A stretch of 64,000 nt of DNA from Cristatella mucedo (GCA_009760855.2 WPIO01000012.1:2636001-2700000), one strand, 5' to 3'. Numbered from the stretch's first letter, positions 10,476 through 21,358 are shown. The notes: generated from the letters alone by a model not told the origin. Translations and numbers: made by a program.

Positions 10476-11050
10476 CGTAACCCTGTTTGTTCGTATCGGT
10501 TTAACCTGCAACGTATTTCAACGGAATGCACTAATGGTGAAAGCTTCCGCTGAGGCTCTAAGCCAGTTGCCTTGGCAGCTGCTGCTGTAGATATCACCAT
10601 ATCACTGCCATCCGACCCACGGAAGCCGCGAACGATACTGCTATTACCCAGTTTGTGAATCGTGAAAGTCCTTAAAGAAATACAATTACGCGTTTATGGA
10701 CACGCATTTGCTTATCGCAACTGCTGTGTCTTAAATGCACGTGGCCCTATCGCTGATGTCACGGATACGGTTTCCCAAATGATTTAGTACGACTGTGCAT
10801 GCATGTTGTCGTTTCGAGCTCATTCAAGTGTTTCTACTGCACGCCCTGTGCTTATTTGCAATAGGCCTAACGAGTCAATTTTCGGCCATGGAATATCCAG
10901 AATTACTAGAGAGAGCTTCTTATGCCAAACGCACATTTATACGGTCGTTACCAAGCGCAACACAAACTCTCCACATGAAACAACATCCACTTTACTAACC
11001 ACTCCTCGAGCTCTCCCGTGAGGGCTCTGCTAGTTTCTCTAACCTAGTAC

Positions 11051-11089
11051 TTATAAGCAGTCACCTCTAACCTCGGTGACTGCTTATAA
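11051..11089. other. Perfect 15-bp stem hairpin in receptor 5' flank
   Basis: TTATAAGCAGTCACC and its exact complement flank a 9-base loop. It lies about 0.6 kb upstream of the receptor start and is present unchanged in the second copy. Confidence 0.75.
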
Positions 11090-11370
11090 CTTGGGCCAAC
11101 AGAATGCCTACGCAATGCTGTGCTGTGAGCCGGAACCTCTAAACTCCTGGTCTTGACCCCGCGGCATCGGGTTAGTTGTTGGCGACTGGAGACTTAAGTT
11201 TGGAGTAACAGAGACCTAGCTGAAGTCGAACAGCTGATATGCTTTCAATAATGCTGACCCAGAAGCTTTCTTTCTTTTTCTAGTCATTAGTATCGGTGAC
11301 AATAGAATGAGAATTAGTGGAATTGTGGCTCGAACCTCTTTCTATTCAGACTTTTCTTGATTCCTGATAT

Positions 11371-11507
11371 ATGTATCATATATATATATATATATATATA
11401 TATCCTGATATATATATATATATTCAGGAATATATATATATATATATTCAGGAATATATATATCATGATATATATATATATATCCTGATATATATGAGCT
11501 TTATTTT
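11371..11507. repeat. Palindromic TA array with TCAGGA/TCCTGA islands
   Basis: TA runs are separated by TCCTGA and TCAGGA islands facing each other, so the segment is made of several overlapping inverted repeats. It is repeated in copy 2 with a different TA length. Confidence 0.85.
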
Positions 11508-12324
11508 CTCTGTCCAGCCCGTGGTAGGTTGCCGATGGTGGTGGTAATGTTCACACCCTTTCAGAACATTCAGCTTTCTCTGCGATTTTTCCGACATTCT
11601 CTTTCAGCTCTTCGCACTACTACGAGTCGCTCTCTTCACAATTGAGGTGATCATGATATCCTCTTTGATAACCCACGTGATACTATTTGTTTCAAAATGC
11701 CGTCACTTTCCGAGTCGTTCTGTCGGTGTGCTCACCGTTTAAGCACAAATCCCCATAATTTAAGAATAGTCCGCATCCTTGATCGCATTCCCCCCCCGAG
11801 ATTGTATCCCATCTACCTACATCGTCCAACTTTTCGGTAAATGTACATACGTGGATTTATTATTCGTTGTAAATACAATGTAAGTATGTGACTTTCAGCA
11901 TCCAAGATCACGTGAAAATCGAGAAAAGCCTAGTCTCTTGAGATTGACACTGTCAGCAGCAGCAGCGCACTTGCGCACTGTGCCCTTCCATTTAATTCTC
12001 CTGCAGACCTCATCTCAGTGATGTAACACGACAAGTCGAGGAGAGCCAGCGTGCTAGTTGAGTTGGCACATCTGAAAAATGACCGGTTCGTACCCGCCGT
12101 ACGCTGCCTTTTGCTTTACCACAGGCATAAAGACAGCAAGAGACACTCATCTTAACTTAACGTGAGGAACACTCACTAACCAGGTATCACAAAGGCATCT
12201 GAAAAGATGACCATGCCTTAAGATAGAACGAAACTTGTGGGGACCCATCATATGGTGGTCATCCCTGCCTCATTGCACTCCCTCTCCACTCTGCTCTCCT
12301 TTCTTCTTGCCAGCCTCAAAAACA

Positions 12325-12462
12325 TAATTCATGTGTATAGCGCCCTAAGAGAGCTTAATCTCTATTCAGGCGCTTCACATGTGCCTCCGGGCTCGAGCCC
12401 ACGACCTCAGCCAGGCCCTGGTCTGGGTGAACACCTTAACCGCTGGACCAAACCAACTTGCC
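12325..12462 (-). mobile_element. SINE family B (LINE-tailed)
   Basis: Minus-strand copy with tail AATTCATGTGTATAGCGCCC, hairpin arms AGAGAGCTTAATCTCT, GGGCTCGAGCCC B-box region and CGCTGGACCAAACC A-box region. It lies inside the duplicated unit and is shared with 17480-17617, so it was present before duplication. Confidence 0.85.
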
Positions 12463-12529
12463 TCGATTTAACTCATCGCAAATGTATAGCCGATGAAGTG
12501 TCGCCCCATCTAAAGCAGCAATTTTCAGG

Positions 12530-12760
12530 GATTTGCCTTCGCGTCGCTGCAGCTTCAGCTCGCTGCAGCTGCTGCTCGCGCGTTGCAACAGTGCACGCTG
12601 CAGCTGCGTGCGTCGCAGCTGCAGCTGGTCCTGCAAGCGACAGCACGCATGCAGAACCGTTGCAAGCTCGCAGCAGCGAGCGATCGCTCTGCTCCATGCA
12701 CGACTCACAGACAGACAGCGCCCGAAGGGAGCGACTGTGCTGGCCAGGCTCGCTCGCGCT
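12530..12760. repeat. GCAGC/GCTGC-rich block at duplication edge
   Basis: Dense CTGCAG, GCAGCTGC and GCTGCTGC words, all able to pair with one another. The block begins exactly where homology to copy 2 ends. Open frames here are Ala-, Ser- and Cys-rich composition effects, and I see no exon signals I trust. Confidence 0.6.
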
Positions 12761-13144
12761 TCGTCACACTCGCCAAGTCGCACGTCGAACGCAAATCTCG
12801 TGCTACCATTGAATATCTTGCTGCTCGTAAGCCTCGGCTAGTCTCGGCTCAATCATAGGCGTTCTTCGGTTTAAACTCAACCGCCAAGCTCATGTTGACG
12901 AGGTATTTCAATCTTGGCTTGGCCAACCTTAGCTAACCAGTTTTCGATTGGCACTTAGTTTTCCCCCTAGTTATTAGGCTGCACTTATCATAGTTCAATG
13001 AAGATAATTTTTCTGAAATCCAAGTAAAATTGTCACCAATGCAAAATGGGAAGGAATTAGTTAAATGTGCCATACAGGAAAGCAAGGACAGATCAAAGTG
13101 CGCGTCCAGGTGTGTGACTACTTAATGGAAATTAAAATCTAGAT

Positions 13145-13292
13145 AGTAATAATATAATAATGCAATTTTATTTATTCGTATAGCGCCCTAAGAGAACTTA
13201 ATCTCTATTCAGGCACTTTGCTTACGCAGCGGGGACCTCGGCGAGACTTTGGCCGGGGCGAGAACCTTAACCACTGGGCCAAACCAGGGTGG
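13145..13292 (-). mobile_element. SINE family B (LINE-tailed)
   Basis: Minus-strand copy. ATAATATAATAATG and TTTATTCGTATAGCGCCC form the tail and AGAGAACTTAATCTCT the hairpin. The B-box region is partly deleted and CACTGGGCCAAACC remains from the A-box end. Confidence 0.75.
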
Positions 13293-14159
13293 TGTTCGTG
13301 GACATTTCATCGGAAAGAGGGAGGCATGAAATGTCAAAAGAAACAGACCTATTGCGGATCATTCGGGTGCCTCACAGTTCACTTCAAAGCTAACCGATAT
13401 AGCTTCTGCGATCGTTTACATTTACCTTGGGTGATTTATCTTTGGCTGTCTATGCTTTGAAGTCTCTCAACAGCACAGGACCATGATCGCTATTGAGCAG
13501 TCGCACTTTATGCCCAGACGAAATGCCCAAATGATAGACAAGTGTTTGATCATTACTTGGCAATCAATATTATGCAAATGAATGTAGTATGGGAGCAGCC
13601 GTGACGATCAGTGAAAATTGCAAAAACTCAATTTTCGCATAGTTTTTAATGCATGTGCATCTCAAATGATACATAGATTGATGGCGATACGGAGGAGGTA
13701 ACTGTATCTGTAACGATATATCTGCACTTTGCTTTGCTAGTCTTAGAAGTATTTTATCAACGAATACAGCTCAAGACGCAGCCGAAAGCACCTGAAGTCT
13801 AGGCACAAGTAGAGTAACTTGCTGTGTGAATGTGTGGAGGTAACACTTGCGATAAAACATCGCTAAGCTTTTTTTAACCACTTCAGTCGGAAAGACCGGC
13901 TGCGCTCCTGAAATGATCTGGTGGTCTATCGAGGCTAAAGAGATCCTCTGAGAGGTAGCCTCTGTAACCCAAGTGAGTTGCACCTATTTGTAGAAAGTTA
14001 ATCGAGGAGCCTGAGTGCAGTCCTCCTTCATAGCAAATATGAACCAAAGTTACATGCACTGTCATCTAATTTACTTTTGCTTTACTTTTTTATAGCTCTG
14101 AATGATAGAGTGGATACGTATTCTGTCTTAATAGTAAATTTTAAAAAACAGCAATAGTA
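13293..14159. other. Spacer between receptor copies, no gene seen
   Basis: No recognised coding sequence. Part of 13900-14060 shows weak similarity to 56790-56920 (GTAACCCAAGTGAG and GCACCTATTT words), possibly an old dispersed repeat. Confidence 0.4.
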
Positions 14160-14245
14160 CACTTGTATGGCGTCCTCATAGAACCTAATCTCTTTCTAGG
14201 CACTTTACATTTTCTCCAAAGGAAGCACGATACAATGGTTAGCAT
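14160..14245 (-). mobile_element. LINE 3'-end fragment
   Basis: CTCATAGAACCTAATCTCTTTCTAGGCACTTTACAT is the antisense of the LINE terminal hairpin and is followed by CAAAGGAAGCACGATACAATGG, as in the copy at 61280. Only the last 90 bases or so are present. Confidence 0.7.
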
Positions 14246-14253
14246 GCTTATAC

Positions 14254-14288
14254 ATAATGTCTATGCAGTCAATATGCATAGACATTAT
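14254..14288. other. 14-bp perfect hairpin
   Basis: ATAATGTCTATGCA is followed after 7 bases by its exact complement. It adjoins a truncated LINE 3' end. Confidence 0.6.
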
Positions 14289-14418
14289 ATGCATGTGCAT
14301 GACGCACTCTCAATGCGAGAACAAAAAATACGCCTTAATTAATTATGCATGGAATAATTGGTGCAAGGATTTTTTGAGATTAAAAATAATCTTCCCAATT
14401 ATAAAAACTTGGTGACGA

Positions 14419-14424
14419 TTTATT
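14419..14424 (-). promoter_or_regulatory. Candidate poly(A) signal AATAAA
   Basis: Minus-strand AATAAA about 205 bases beyond the stop of receptor copy 2, at the position matching 9251-9256. Confidence 0.35.
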
Positions 14425-14627
14425 TCACCACAGTACTCATGTATGCACTTTTTATTTAGTTTTTGAAATACTGTAAAAATGGTAAGTATAGTTAGATGAC
14501 CAGGTAAAGCTATATGTCTACTAAATTCTAAAGGTTTCAAGGACTAGGAGAAGAAAATTATACTAGCAAAAACCACAACACATAAGCATAGCTCTGTAAT
14601 AGATAAAAAAATCACGGAATCGTGAAG

Positions 14628-15626
14628 CTAGGGTACTCTCGAACCATCGGAATGCTGACTGTTATGCACCTGCTGCGTAGCCACAGCATGCTGTAAACGC
14701 ACGGCTGTTTGGTCACCAAGAGATGGCCTGACCCGTGCTCTCCTTGCACACTTGCAGAGTCTCATCAAAGCGTTTCTGTAGCCTCGATCTAACAACACGT
14801 ATATCGTCGAGGACAGTACGTCATTTCCTGCATACAGCCAATTGAGTGCTTGAAAGATAAGTGGTTTGATGTCCGTTAAAGTGTCTGAAGTCATGACTAG
14901 TCCCAGGACGAGCGGTAATACGACAAAGACGCCGTGCTGAGTGCCGAGCACGGTGAAAGTCCTCACCACAGCCTTGTTAGCTGACCCATCTTGGCCGACC
15001 GCTCTGCGTGCAACTTGATATATTTTTGCGTAGCAGAAGCAGAACCAGGCCAGGCATCCCGACTGCAGTATAAATATGAACACTATGACAATTTTTGACT
15101 GAAGCGTGAGGCCGCCTGTGTTTAACAGGCACCCCAGCTCGTCGTCGAAGCAGAACGAGTCTTGACTACCGACAGCAACCAGTCCAACCACTGCTGGCGG
15201 AATTATTAGAACTGCAAATAGCAGCATCGGATTTCTTTCAAAGAACATCTCGTGATATGTCAAAGGGTATTGTATGACAAATAGCCGATCTTGAGCCAGT
15301 CCTGACAGTAGACAAGCTTGAAATTGCATCGAAATTAATTGCAGGATATTTACAGTAAGACAAATCCTGATATCAATAACGTGAGTAACTTCTCTATATA
15401 TCATTTGCACAAGACGCAAAAATGATGGAATGATGCTATTCAATATGAAGGAAGTCGATATGATTCGTCCAAGCCTGCTGTGGTTAACATCGAACTTTAG
15501 CCTGGCAAGTAGGTACACAGCATTAGCCAATAAGACGTAGGCGACCATAGTGTAAGCTAAAGCTTTCAAGCCTGAAGACGAAGGCCCAGAAGCAAGTACG
15601 CAAGTGCTTAATCCGCTGTCAGCCAT
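14628..15626 (-). CDS. 7TM receptor (rhodopsin-like GPCR), tandem copy 2
   Basis: Also 332 codons, intronless, with no indel relative to copy 1. Hand alignment gives about 74 replacements (about 78% identity). They are uneven: 6 in residues 1-60, 20 in residues 121-180 (TM4 and extracellular loop 2), and none in the short third cytoplasmic loop from VARRAVGQDG to KAVVRT. DRL 113-115, Cys89, Cys159 and Cys166 are kept. The pattern fits two working receptors with a shared coupling surface and changed extracellular or ligand face; that functional reading is inference. The copies stand in the same orientation, so each may have its own promoter in the near-identical 5' flank. Confidence 0.88.
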   Translation of the reverse strand: MADSGLSTCVLASGPSSSGLKALAYTMVAYVLLANAVYLLARLKFDVNHSRLGRIISTSFILNSIIPSFLRLVQMIYREVTHVIDIRICLTVNILQLISMQFQACLLSGLAQDRLFVIQYPLTYHEMFFERNPMLLFAVLIIPPAVVGLVAVGSQDSFCFDDELGCLLNTGGLTLQSKIVIVFIFILQSGCLAWFCFCYAKIYQVARRAVGQDGSANKAVVRTFTVLGTQHGVFVVLPLVLGLVMTSDTLTDIKPLIFQALNWLYAGNDVLSSTIYVLLDRGYRNALMRLCKCARRARVRPSLGDQTAVRLQHAVATQQVHNSQHSDGSRVP

Positions 15627-16201
15627 AGTAACCCTCTTAGTTCATATCGGTTTAACCTGCAACGTATTTCAACGGAATGCACTAATGATGAAAGCTTCCG
15701 CTGAGGCTCTAAGCCAGCTGCCTTGGCAGCTGCTGCTGTAGATATCACCATATCACTGCCATCCGACCCACGGAAGCCGCGAACGATACTGCTATTACCC
15801 AGTTTGTGAATCGTGAAAGTCCTTAAAGCAATACAACTACGCGTTTATGGACACGCATTTGCTTATCGCAACTGCTGTGTCTTAAATGCACGTGGCCCTA
15901 TCGCTGATGTCACGGATACGGTTTCCCAAATGATTTAGTACGACTGTGCATGCATGTTGTCGTTTCGAGCTCATTCAAGTGTTTCTACTGCACGCCCTGT
16001 GCTTATTTGCACCAGACCTAGCGAGTCAATTTTCGGCCATGGAATATCCAGAATTACTAGAGAGAGCTTCTTATGCCAAACGCACATTTATACGGTCGTT
16101 ACCAAGCGCAACACGAACTCTCCACATGAAACAACATCCACTTTAATAACCACTCCTCGCGCTCTCCCGTGAGGGCTCTGCTAGTTTCTCTAACCTAGTA
16201 C

Positions 16202-16240
16202 TTATAAGCAGTCACCTCTAACCTCGGTGACTGCTTATAA
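16202..16240. other. Perfect 15-bp stem hairpin, second copy
   Basis: Identical to 11051-11089, including the loop TCTAACCTC. Confidence 0.75.
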
Positions 16241-16523
16241 CTTGGGCCTACAGAGTGACTATGGAATGCTGTGCTGTGAGCCGGAACCTCTAAACTCCTG
16301 GTCTTGACCCCGCGGCATCGGGTTAGTTGTTGGCGACTGGAGACTTAAGTTTGGAGTAACAGAGACCTAGCTGAAGTCGAACAGCTGATATGCTTTCAAT
16401 AATGCTGACCCAGAAGCTTTCTTTCTTTTTCTAGTCATTAGTATCGGTGACAATAGAATGAGAATTAGTGGAATTGTGGCTCGAACCTCTTTCTATTCAG
16501 ACTTTTCTTGATTCCTGATATAT

Positions 16524-16525
16524 GT

Positions 16526-16556
<31 letters not shown>

Positions 16557-16649
16557 CCTGATATATATATATATATTCAGGAATATATATATATATATAT
16601 TCAGGAATATATATATCATGATATATATATATATATCCTGATATATATG
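16524..16649. repeat. Palindromic TA array, second copy
   Basis: Same island order as 11371-11507, but the first TA run is longer in this copy. Confidence 0.85.
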
Positions 16650-17479
16650 AGCTTTATTTTCTCTGTCCAGCCCGTGGTAGGTTGCCGATGGTGGTGGTAA
16701 TGTTCACACCCTTTCAGAACATTCAGCTTTCTCTGCGATTTTTCCGACATTCTCTTTCAGCTCTTCGCACTACTACGAGTCGCTCTCTTCACAATTGAGG
16801 TGATCATGATATCCTCTTTGATAACCCACGTGATACTATTTGTTTCAAAATGCCGTCACTTTCCGAGTCGTTCTGTCGGTGTGCTCACCGTTTAAGCACA
16901 AATCCCCATAATTTAAGAATAGTCCGCATCCTTGATCGCATTCCCCCCCCCGAGATTGTATCCCATCTACCTACATCGTCCAACTTTTCGGTAAATGTAC
17001 ATACGTGGATTTATTATTCGTTGTAAATACAATGTAAGTATGTGACTTTCAGCATCCAAGATCACGTGAAAATCGAGAAAAGCCTAGTCTCTTGAGATTG
17101 ACACTGTCAGCAGCAGCAGCGCACTTGCGCACTGTGCCCTTCCATTTAATTCTCCTGCAGACCTCATCTCAGTGATGTAACACGACAAGTCGAGGAGAGC
17201 CAGCGTGCTAGTTGAGTTGGCACATCTGAAAAATGACCGGTTCGTACCCGCCGTACGCTGCCTTTTGCTTTACCACAGGCATAAAGACAGCAAGAGACAC
17301 TCATCTTAACTTAACGTGAGGAACACTCACTAACCAGGTATCACAAAGGCATCTGAAAAGATGACCATGCCTTAAGATAGAACGAAACTTGTGGGGACCC
17401 ATCATATGGTGGTCATCCCTGCCTCATTGCACTCCCTCTCCACTCTGCTCTCCTTTCTTCTTGCCAGCCTCAAAAACAT

Positions 17480-17617
17480 AATTCATGTGTATAGCGCCCT
17501 AAGAGAGCTTAATCTCTATTCAGGCGCTTCACATGTGCCTCCGGGCTCGAGCCCACGACCTCAGCCAGGCCCTGGTCTGGGTGAACACCTTAACCGCTGG
17601 ACCAAACCAACTTGCCT
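17480..17617 (-). mobile_element. SINE family B, duplicated copy
   Basis: The duplicate of the SINE at 12325-12462, near-identical. Confidence 0.85.
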
Positions 17618-17877
17618 CGATTTAACTCATCGCAAATGTATAGCCGATGAAGTGTCGCCCCATCTAAAGCAGCAATTTTCAGGCCACTCATTAAAAAGCC
17701 ACCCTGGTTTGTCAAGATCATAGAAACTATTCGCTCAGCCTGTTCCCTCTCGCAACTCGTCGTAAAGTTCCCAGTTTTCCATGTAAGATGCATAGACCAA
17801 TAGGTGCCCACTATTACAAACATAATAAATGTACCCGCGGTAACAGTCGAAGCCCATCCCCCTAAAAAAAAGCAATA

Positions 17878-18032
17878 AATATAATAATAATAATATAATT
17901 TATTTGTATAGCGCCCTAAGAGAACTGTATCTCTATTCAGGTGCTTCACATATGCCTCAGGGCTCGAGCCCACGACCTCAGCCAGACCTTGGTCGGGGCG
18001 AGCACGTTAACCACTAGACCAAACCAGCTTGA
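17878..18032 (-). mobile_element. SINE family B (LINE-tailed)
   Basis: Minus-strand copy with an ATAATAATAATATAATTTATTTG tail, hairpin with AGAGAAC...ATCTCT, GGGCTCGAGCCCACGACCTC and CACTAGACCAAACC. The sequence after it (GGACACTCAATAAAAAGC...CACCCTG) resembles the bases after 17683, so a longer shared unit may be involved. Confidence 0.8.
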
Positions 18033-18449
18033 AATTGCTGGACACTCAATAAAAAGCTCACCCTGCTACGTCGAAATCTTTGAAACTATCTGTTCGGACT
18101 CTTCTTCCCATCTGCCATTCTGACATAAGACACTAGATTAAAAGGTGTTTAAATGACTTAAAGATTACACCAATTAATTGGGTCTTGTTAGCAAGTCAAG
18201 TGTTACGGCCAAACATTCAACAATCACTGTTCTGCATCAGGTTTGCAGCCACCTTCTGATCAATGAAAATCAGCTTTGGGTCTCTCCGCTTCACATTATT
18301 TGCCACTGCTGACCCCAGGATATTTTTGGTCTACCTGCCCACACGCTTGTGATATATCAGTAGCACAGAGCTGAACTGGATTGGGCCATTCTTCAGTGCG
18401 ACATACCTGAGTGCAGATTTAAGTGGCTGTCGGCCATTTTCTTTTGAGC

Positions 18450-18790
18450 AGTGAGAGTAACTCAGGGTTCGGGATTAGGCCCAGTTATTTTCACTATCTA
18501 TGTTCTCCATCAAACCAATGCCATCGCAAAACGCGATCTTTGACGTGTATTTCTACACCTATTTATTCCCAGCTCTATCTTTTATCCTTTGACCTTTCTA
18601 TACTTTGCTTCTCTTCCAACTCGCTTATTTCCCTTGCAGCCTGCATCGACGCCATTCGCACTTAGATGGCCACTCACTTCCTAAAGCGGAGTGATGATAA
18701 AATCAACCTATTAGCGAGGGAAAACGTAGCGTCGCATGAAAGTCAGAAGACCTCGCCTTCGAGATTAGGCCATCTAGCCTAACTACAGCG
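18450..18790 (+). pseudogene. Degenerate LINE RT fragment
   Basis: Frames pieced together by eye give LGPVIFTIYVLHQTNAIAKR, then NSLISLAACIDAIRT, a stop, then MATHFLKRSDDK. These match the order GPVIFTVY, SLAACIDDIRT and MAANFLKLNDDK of better copies. The YADD region itself is lost. Confidence 0.6.
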
Positions 18791-18863
18791 CGTCTACCCG
18801 AAAAAATGGGCGTGCGATCCCAAAGACGTCTTTGGGGAGCAAACTTCCTTCGAAGTCAAGTTA

Positions 18864-19043
<180 letters not shown>

Positions 19044-19136
19044 GATTGCTTACAATAGCACGAAGACCAAACTAGTTAACGCGCTTGTAAAATCGAGTCT
19101 AGATTAAAGCAATATACTTTATTAAAATATAGAAAA

Positions 19137-19272
19137 TATAATTCATTTGCATAGCGCCCCAAGAGAACTTAATCTCTATTCAGGCGCTTCACAAAGCCAC
19201 GGGGCTGGAGCCCACGATCTCAGCAAGACCTTGGTCGGGAGGAGCACCTTAATCGCTGAACCAAGCCAGCTT
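19137..19272 (-). mobile_element. SINE family B (LINE-tailed)
   Basis: Minus strand: ATAATTCATTTGCATAGCGCC tail, AGAGAACTTAATCTCT hairpin, GGGGCTGGAGCCCACGATCTC B-box region and CGCTGAACCAAGCC. Confidence 0.8.
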
Positions 19273-19274
19273 GG

Positions 19275-19680
19275 CTTTATTCAGGACTTCCGATACCAGA
19301 GTCCTTATTCGTCTGCAAGTGGTGGTGCAAAACTTAGCACCTCATCTGATCTATCGTCAGAGGTATAACTGCGACACCGCACTACGTCAGCCTGAGCTTC
19401 ACTGACTCCCTGTTAAAATATCGAATCAATTTCAAAATCCTTTGCTAAAGGTCGCTTTGCTCGCCTTCACCGGCCTAGCTATTGCCCTTCCCCCCATTCC
19501 CTCATTCCCCTATCCCCCTACCTCTCTCCTCGATTTCGCTCTCCAACCACCCGCTCCTCAGCGTCAAGTCAGCTCGCCGTCTGTCGTGCCAAGCTGAAAT
19601 CTTCTGGTGTTCAGCCCCTAAGCTCTGATGCACCGAAAACCTGGGACTGTGACTACCTGTAATGACTTTAAGTCACAACG
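19275..19680 (+). pseudogene. Degenerate LINE RT C-terminal fragment
   Basis: GTGGTGCAAAACTTAGCACC and CTGACTCCCTGTTAAAATATCGAATCAATTTCAAAATCC match the regions encoding LVQNSAAR and [15 protein letters not shown], with frameshifts. The 3' half (19490-19600) is C/T-rich and ambiguous. Confidence 0.5.
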
Positions 19681-20479
19681 GAAGGTGCAACTACTATGGT
19701 CAGCTTTTGCTTTGCCCAAGTGCGCTTGTTTTCCCTGTGTGCGTTACCTGCTATCATGCGTATGATTTTTTTAAAATTCTACTATCCAAATGTCCAACTA
19801 ACTAATAGCCACGAGTTTAATCTCTTTGGCATTTGCATGCAACCATTTGCTTTTGATTGCCTTTTTAGGCACAATACCGTCGATGTCACTAAGCCTTGGT
19901 GATAGATTCTCGTCCAGCGAGTTCAGATTGCATCTGGGATTTTGCCCTCTTTTGGGATTTGGTTCGCGTAAGAAATTCGTTCTCTTCGGACACTGTACAA
20001 GCGACCTTATGAACCTCACGTTGGTTGTCGGTGGTAGCCGTACGCTATATTTCCACCTTTAAAACAATATTGATGGTAATCTTTGAGAAGTGCTAAAATA
20101 CACTCCGCTAATGGGTCGTGGATCATAGGGACTACCAATTTTGTCGATCGATTCCTGCTCAAAGATTATTAGGACCTTGTGCTTGGTTTTCTCACGCAGG
20201 CGCGTGTACCTATTTAGTAAGGTTTGGTTTGCGTCGTTCTCTTGTATCGTCTCCGTACCTATGATCTTTGCGAACAGCTCAGTGATTATTTAACTGTGTA
20301 TTTTCGAATGACAATGTACCTCCCTCAAATAGCAGTTAATCTAGAGCTGAGCGCTTGCATCACTTAGCGTGCGTCATCTAGCTCGAACAGAAATTGTATC
20401 TGTATTTGATAAAATGACAGCGAATTGGAATCGTGCATTGATAACCATCCCTGTATTTCTTAAGAGATTAATATCCCTG
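19681..20479. other. No gene recognised
   Basis: Open frames of 60-80 codons overlap on both strands with no motif. I see nothing supportable. Confidence 0.4.
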
Positions 20480-20935
20480 AACGACATACCAAGGTCAGTG
20501 CTCGCCAGGTTGGTGGGTTGTAAAGTATTCATTCTCTGGCTCCAGCTTATCTCCTATCAGAGCTAGCCCCCAGCCAGCTTAGGCATCGCAACACCCGCTC
20601 TTCAGACTCAAATCGTTTAGTAATGCCTCGAACTAACCTCAAATCATCTAGAGACCGTTATTTTAGTTCCTATGCTCTCACAACCTGGAACTCACTCCCA
20701 TCTGATGTCACAACATTCCTTGACTTGTGTGCATTTAAAAATGCTAACAACGCACATTTTCTTCCCGGAAGTTGCTGGGTCCTTGTGATTTGTCATGAGT
20801 GCATTTATGCATGCTGACACTGTTCATGTTACCATCAACCACATTATGCACGTTGACACTGTGCACGTTACCTCTAACCACGCGGTCATGCTTCTTTTAC
20901 AGCATATTTAAAGTACCAAGAAATAAAAATACTTC
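20480..20935 (+). pseudogene. Old LINE 3' region, plus strand
   Basis: Encodes a broken MPRTNLKSSRDRYFSSYALTTWNSLP (the SYAPKAWNSLP block), then GCTGGGTCCTTGTGATTTGTC and repeated GCTGACACTGTTCATG / GTTGACACTGTGCACG. This matches the 3' UTR at 59770-59890. The terminal hairpin is lost. Confidence 0.7.
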
Positions 20936-20999
20936 CTACAGCACGTCTTTTACAATCTAGTGCTGCACACCATCGCACATTTTACTTGAACATCTTTTA

Positions 21000-21070
21000 T
21001 TTAATAGTAATATATAATAGGAATATTCATAGTCATAGTCATAGTCATATTCATTGTCATTACCACTGCC
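21000..21070. repeat. (CATAGT)n short array
   Basis: CATAGTCATAGTCATAGTCAT with flanking variants. Confidence 0.7.
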
Positions 21071-21214
21071 ACATCATAGTCATGTATCATTTTCATTGTG
21101 CACTGAGGGAACTAAATCTCATTTTACGCTCTCGAAATTGACTGCAAAAGAAGCCCGATAAAATGAACTGGTTCAAAAAGGAACGACGGCGGATTTCATT
21201 TTCATAGTTTGTAA

Positions 21215-21335
21215 AAGATTCTTAATAGTATTTGCCTTGCCTTGATTGTAGCTGGCAATGAAATGATACCTGCTATGGGATTCGAACCCAGGACTAGTGT
21301 CGTGAAGTTCGAGCACTTTACCACTTGGATAAGAA
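21215..21335 (-). mobile_element. tRNA-like SINE head
   Basis: On the minus strand, TATCCAAGTGGTAAAGTGC (A-box-like), a GACACTAGTCC spacer and GGGTTCGAATCCCATAGC (good B-box). It is the best preserved B-box in the window but lacks the family A or B tail. The spacing is longer than in a tRNA gene and there is no acceptor-stem pairing, so I do not call a tRNA. Confidence 0.5.
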
Positions 21336-21358
21336 GTAGAAGGAAAAAACTTTCATAT

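Larger units (their letters stand above)
9240..12529. repeat. Segmental tandem duplication, copy 1
   Basis: Matches 14395-17683 in direct orientation with an offset of about 5.15 kb. The left part (3' flank and most of the receptor gene) is clearly diverged. From about 10500 to 12529 the two copies differ at only about 20 sites by eye, excluding TA-array length. The right breakpoint is sharp, after TTTTCAGG. The unit contains the receptor gene, a hairpin, a palindromic TA array and a SINE. Confidence 0.93.
14395..17683. repeat. Segmental tandem duplication, copy 2
   Basis: Direct repeat of 9240-12529. Homology ends sharply after TTTTCAGG at 17683, after which the copies differ completely. 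The identity pattern is a mosaic (see findings). Confidence 0.93.

Noticed and set aside
10476-10511. 12-codon N-terminal extension of receptor copy 1
   Set aside because: It starts at a non-ATG codon and is not matched by copy 2, where the shared ATG (MADSG) is the only credible start.
12237-12812. 191-codon plus frame at the end of duplication copy 1
   Set aside because: It crosses a SINE and a GC-rich low-complexity block, and copy 2 loses the frame after the breakpoint.
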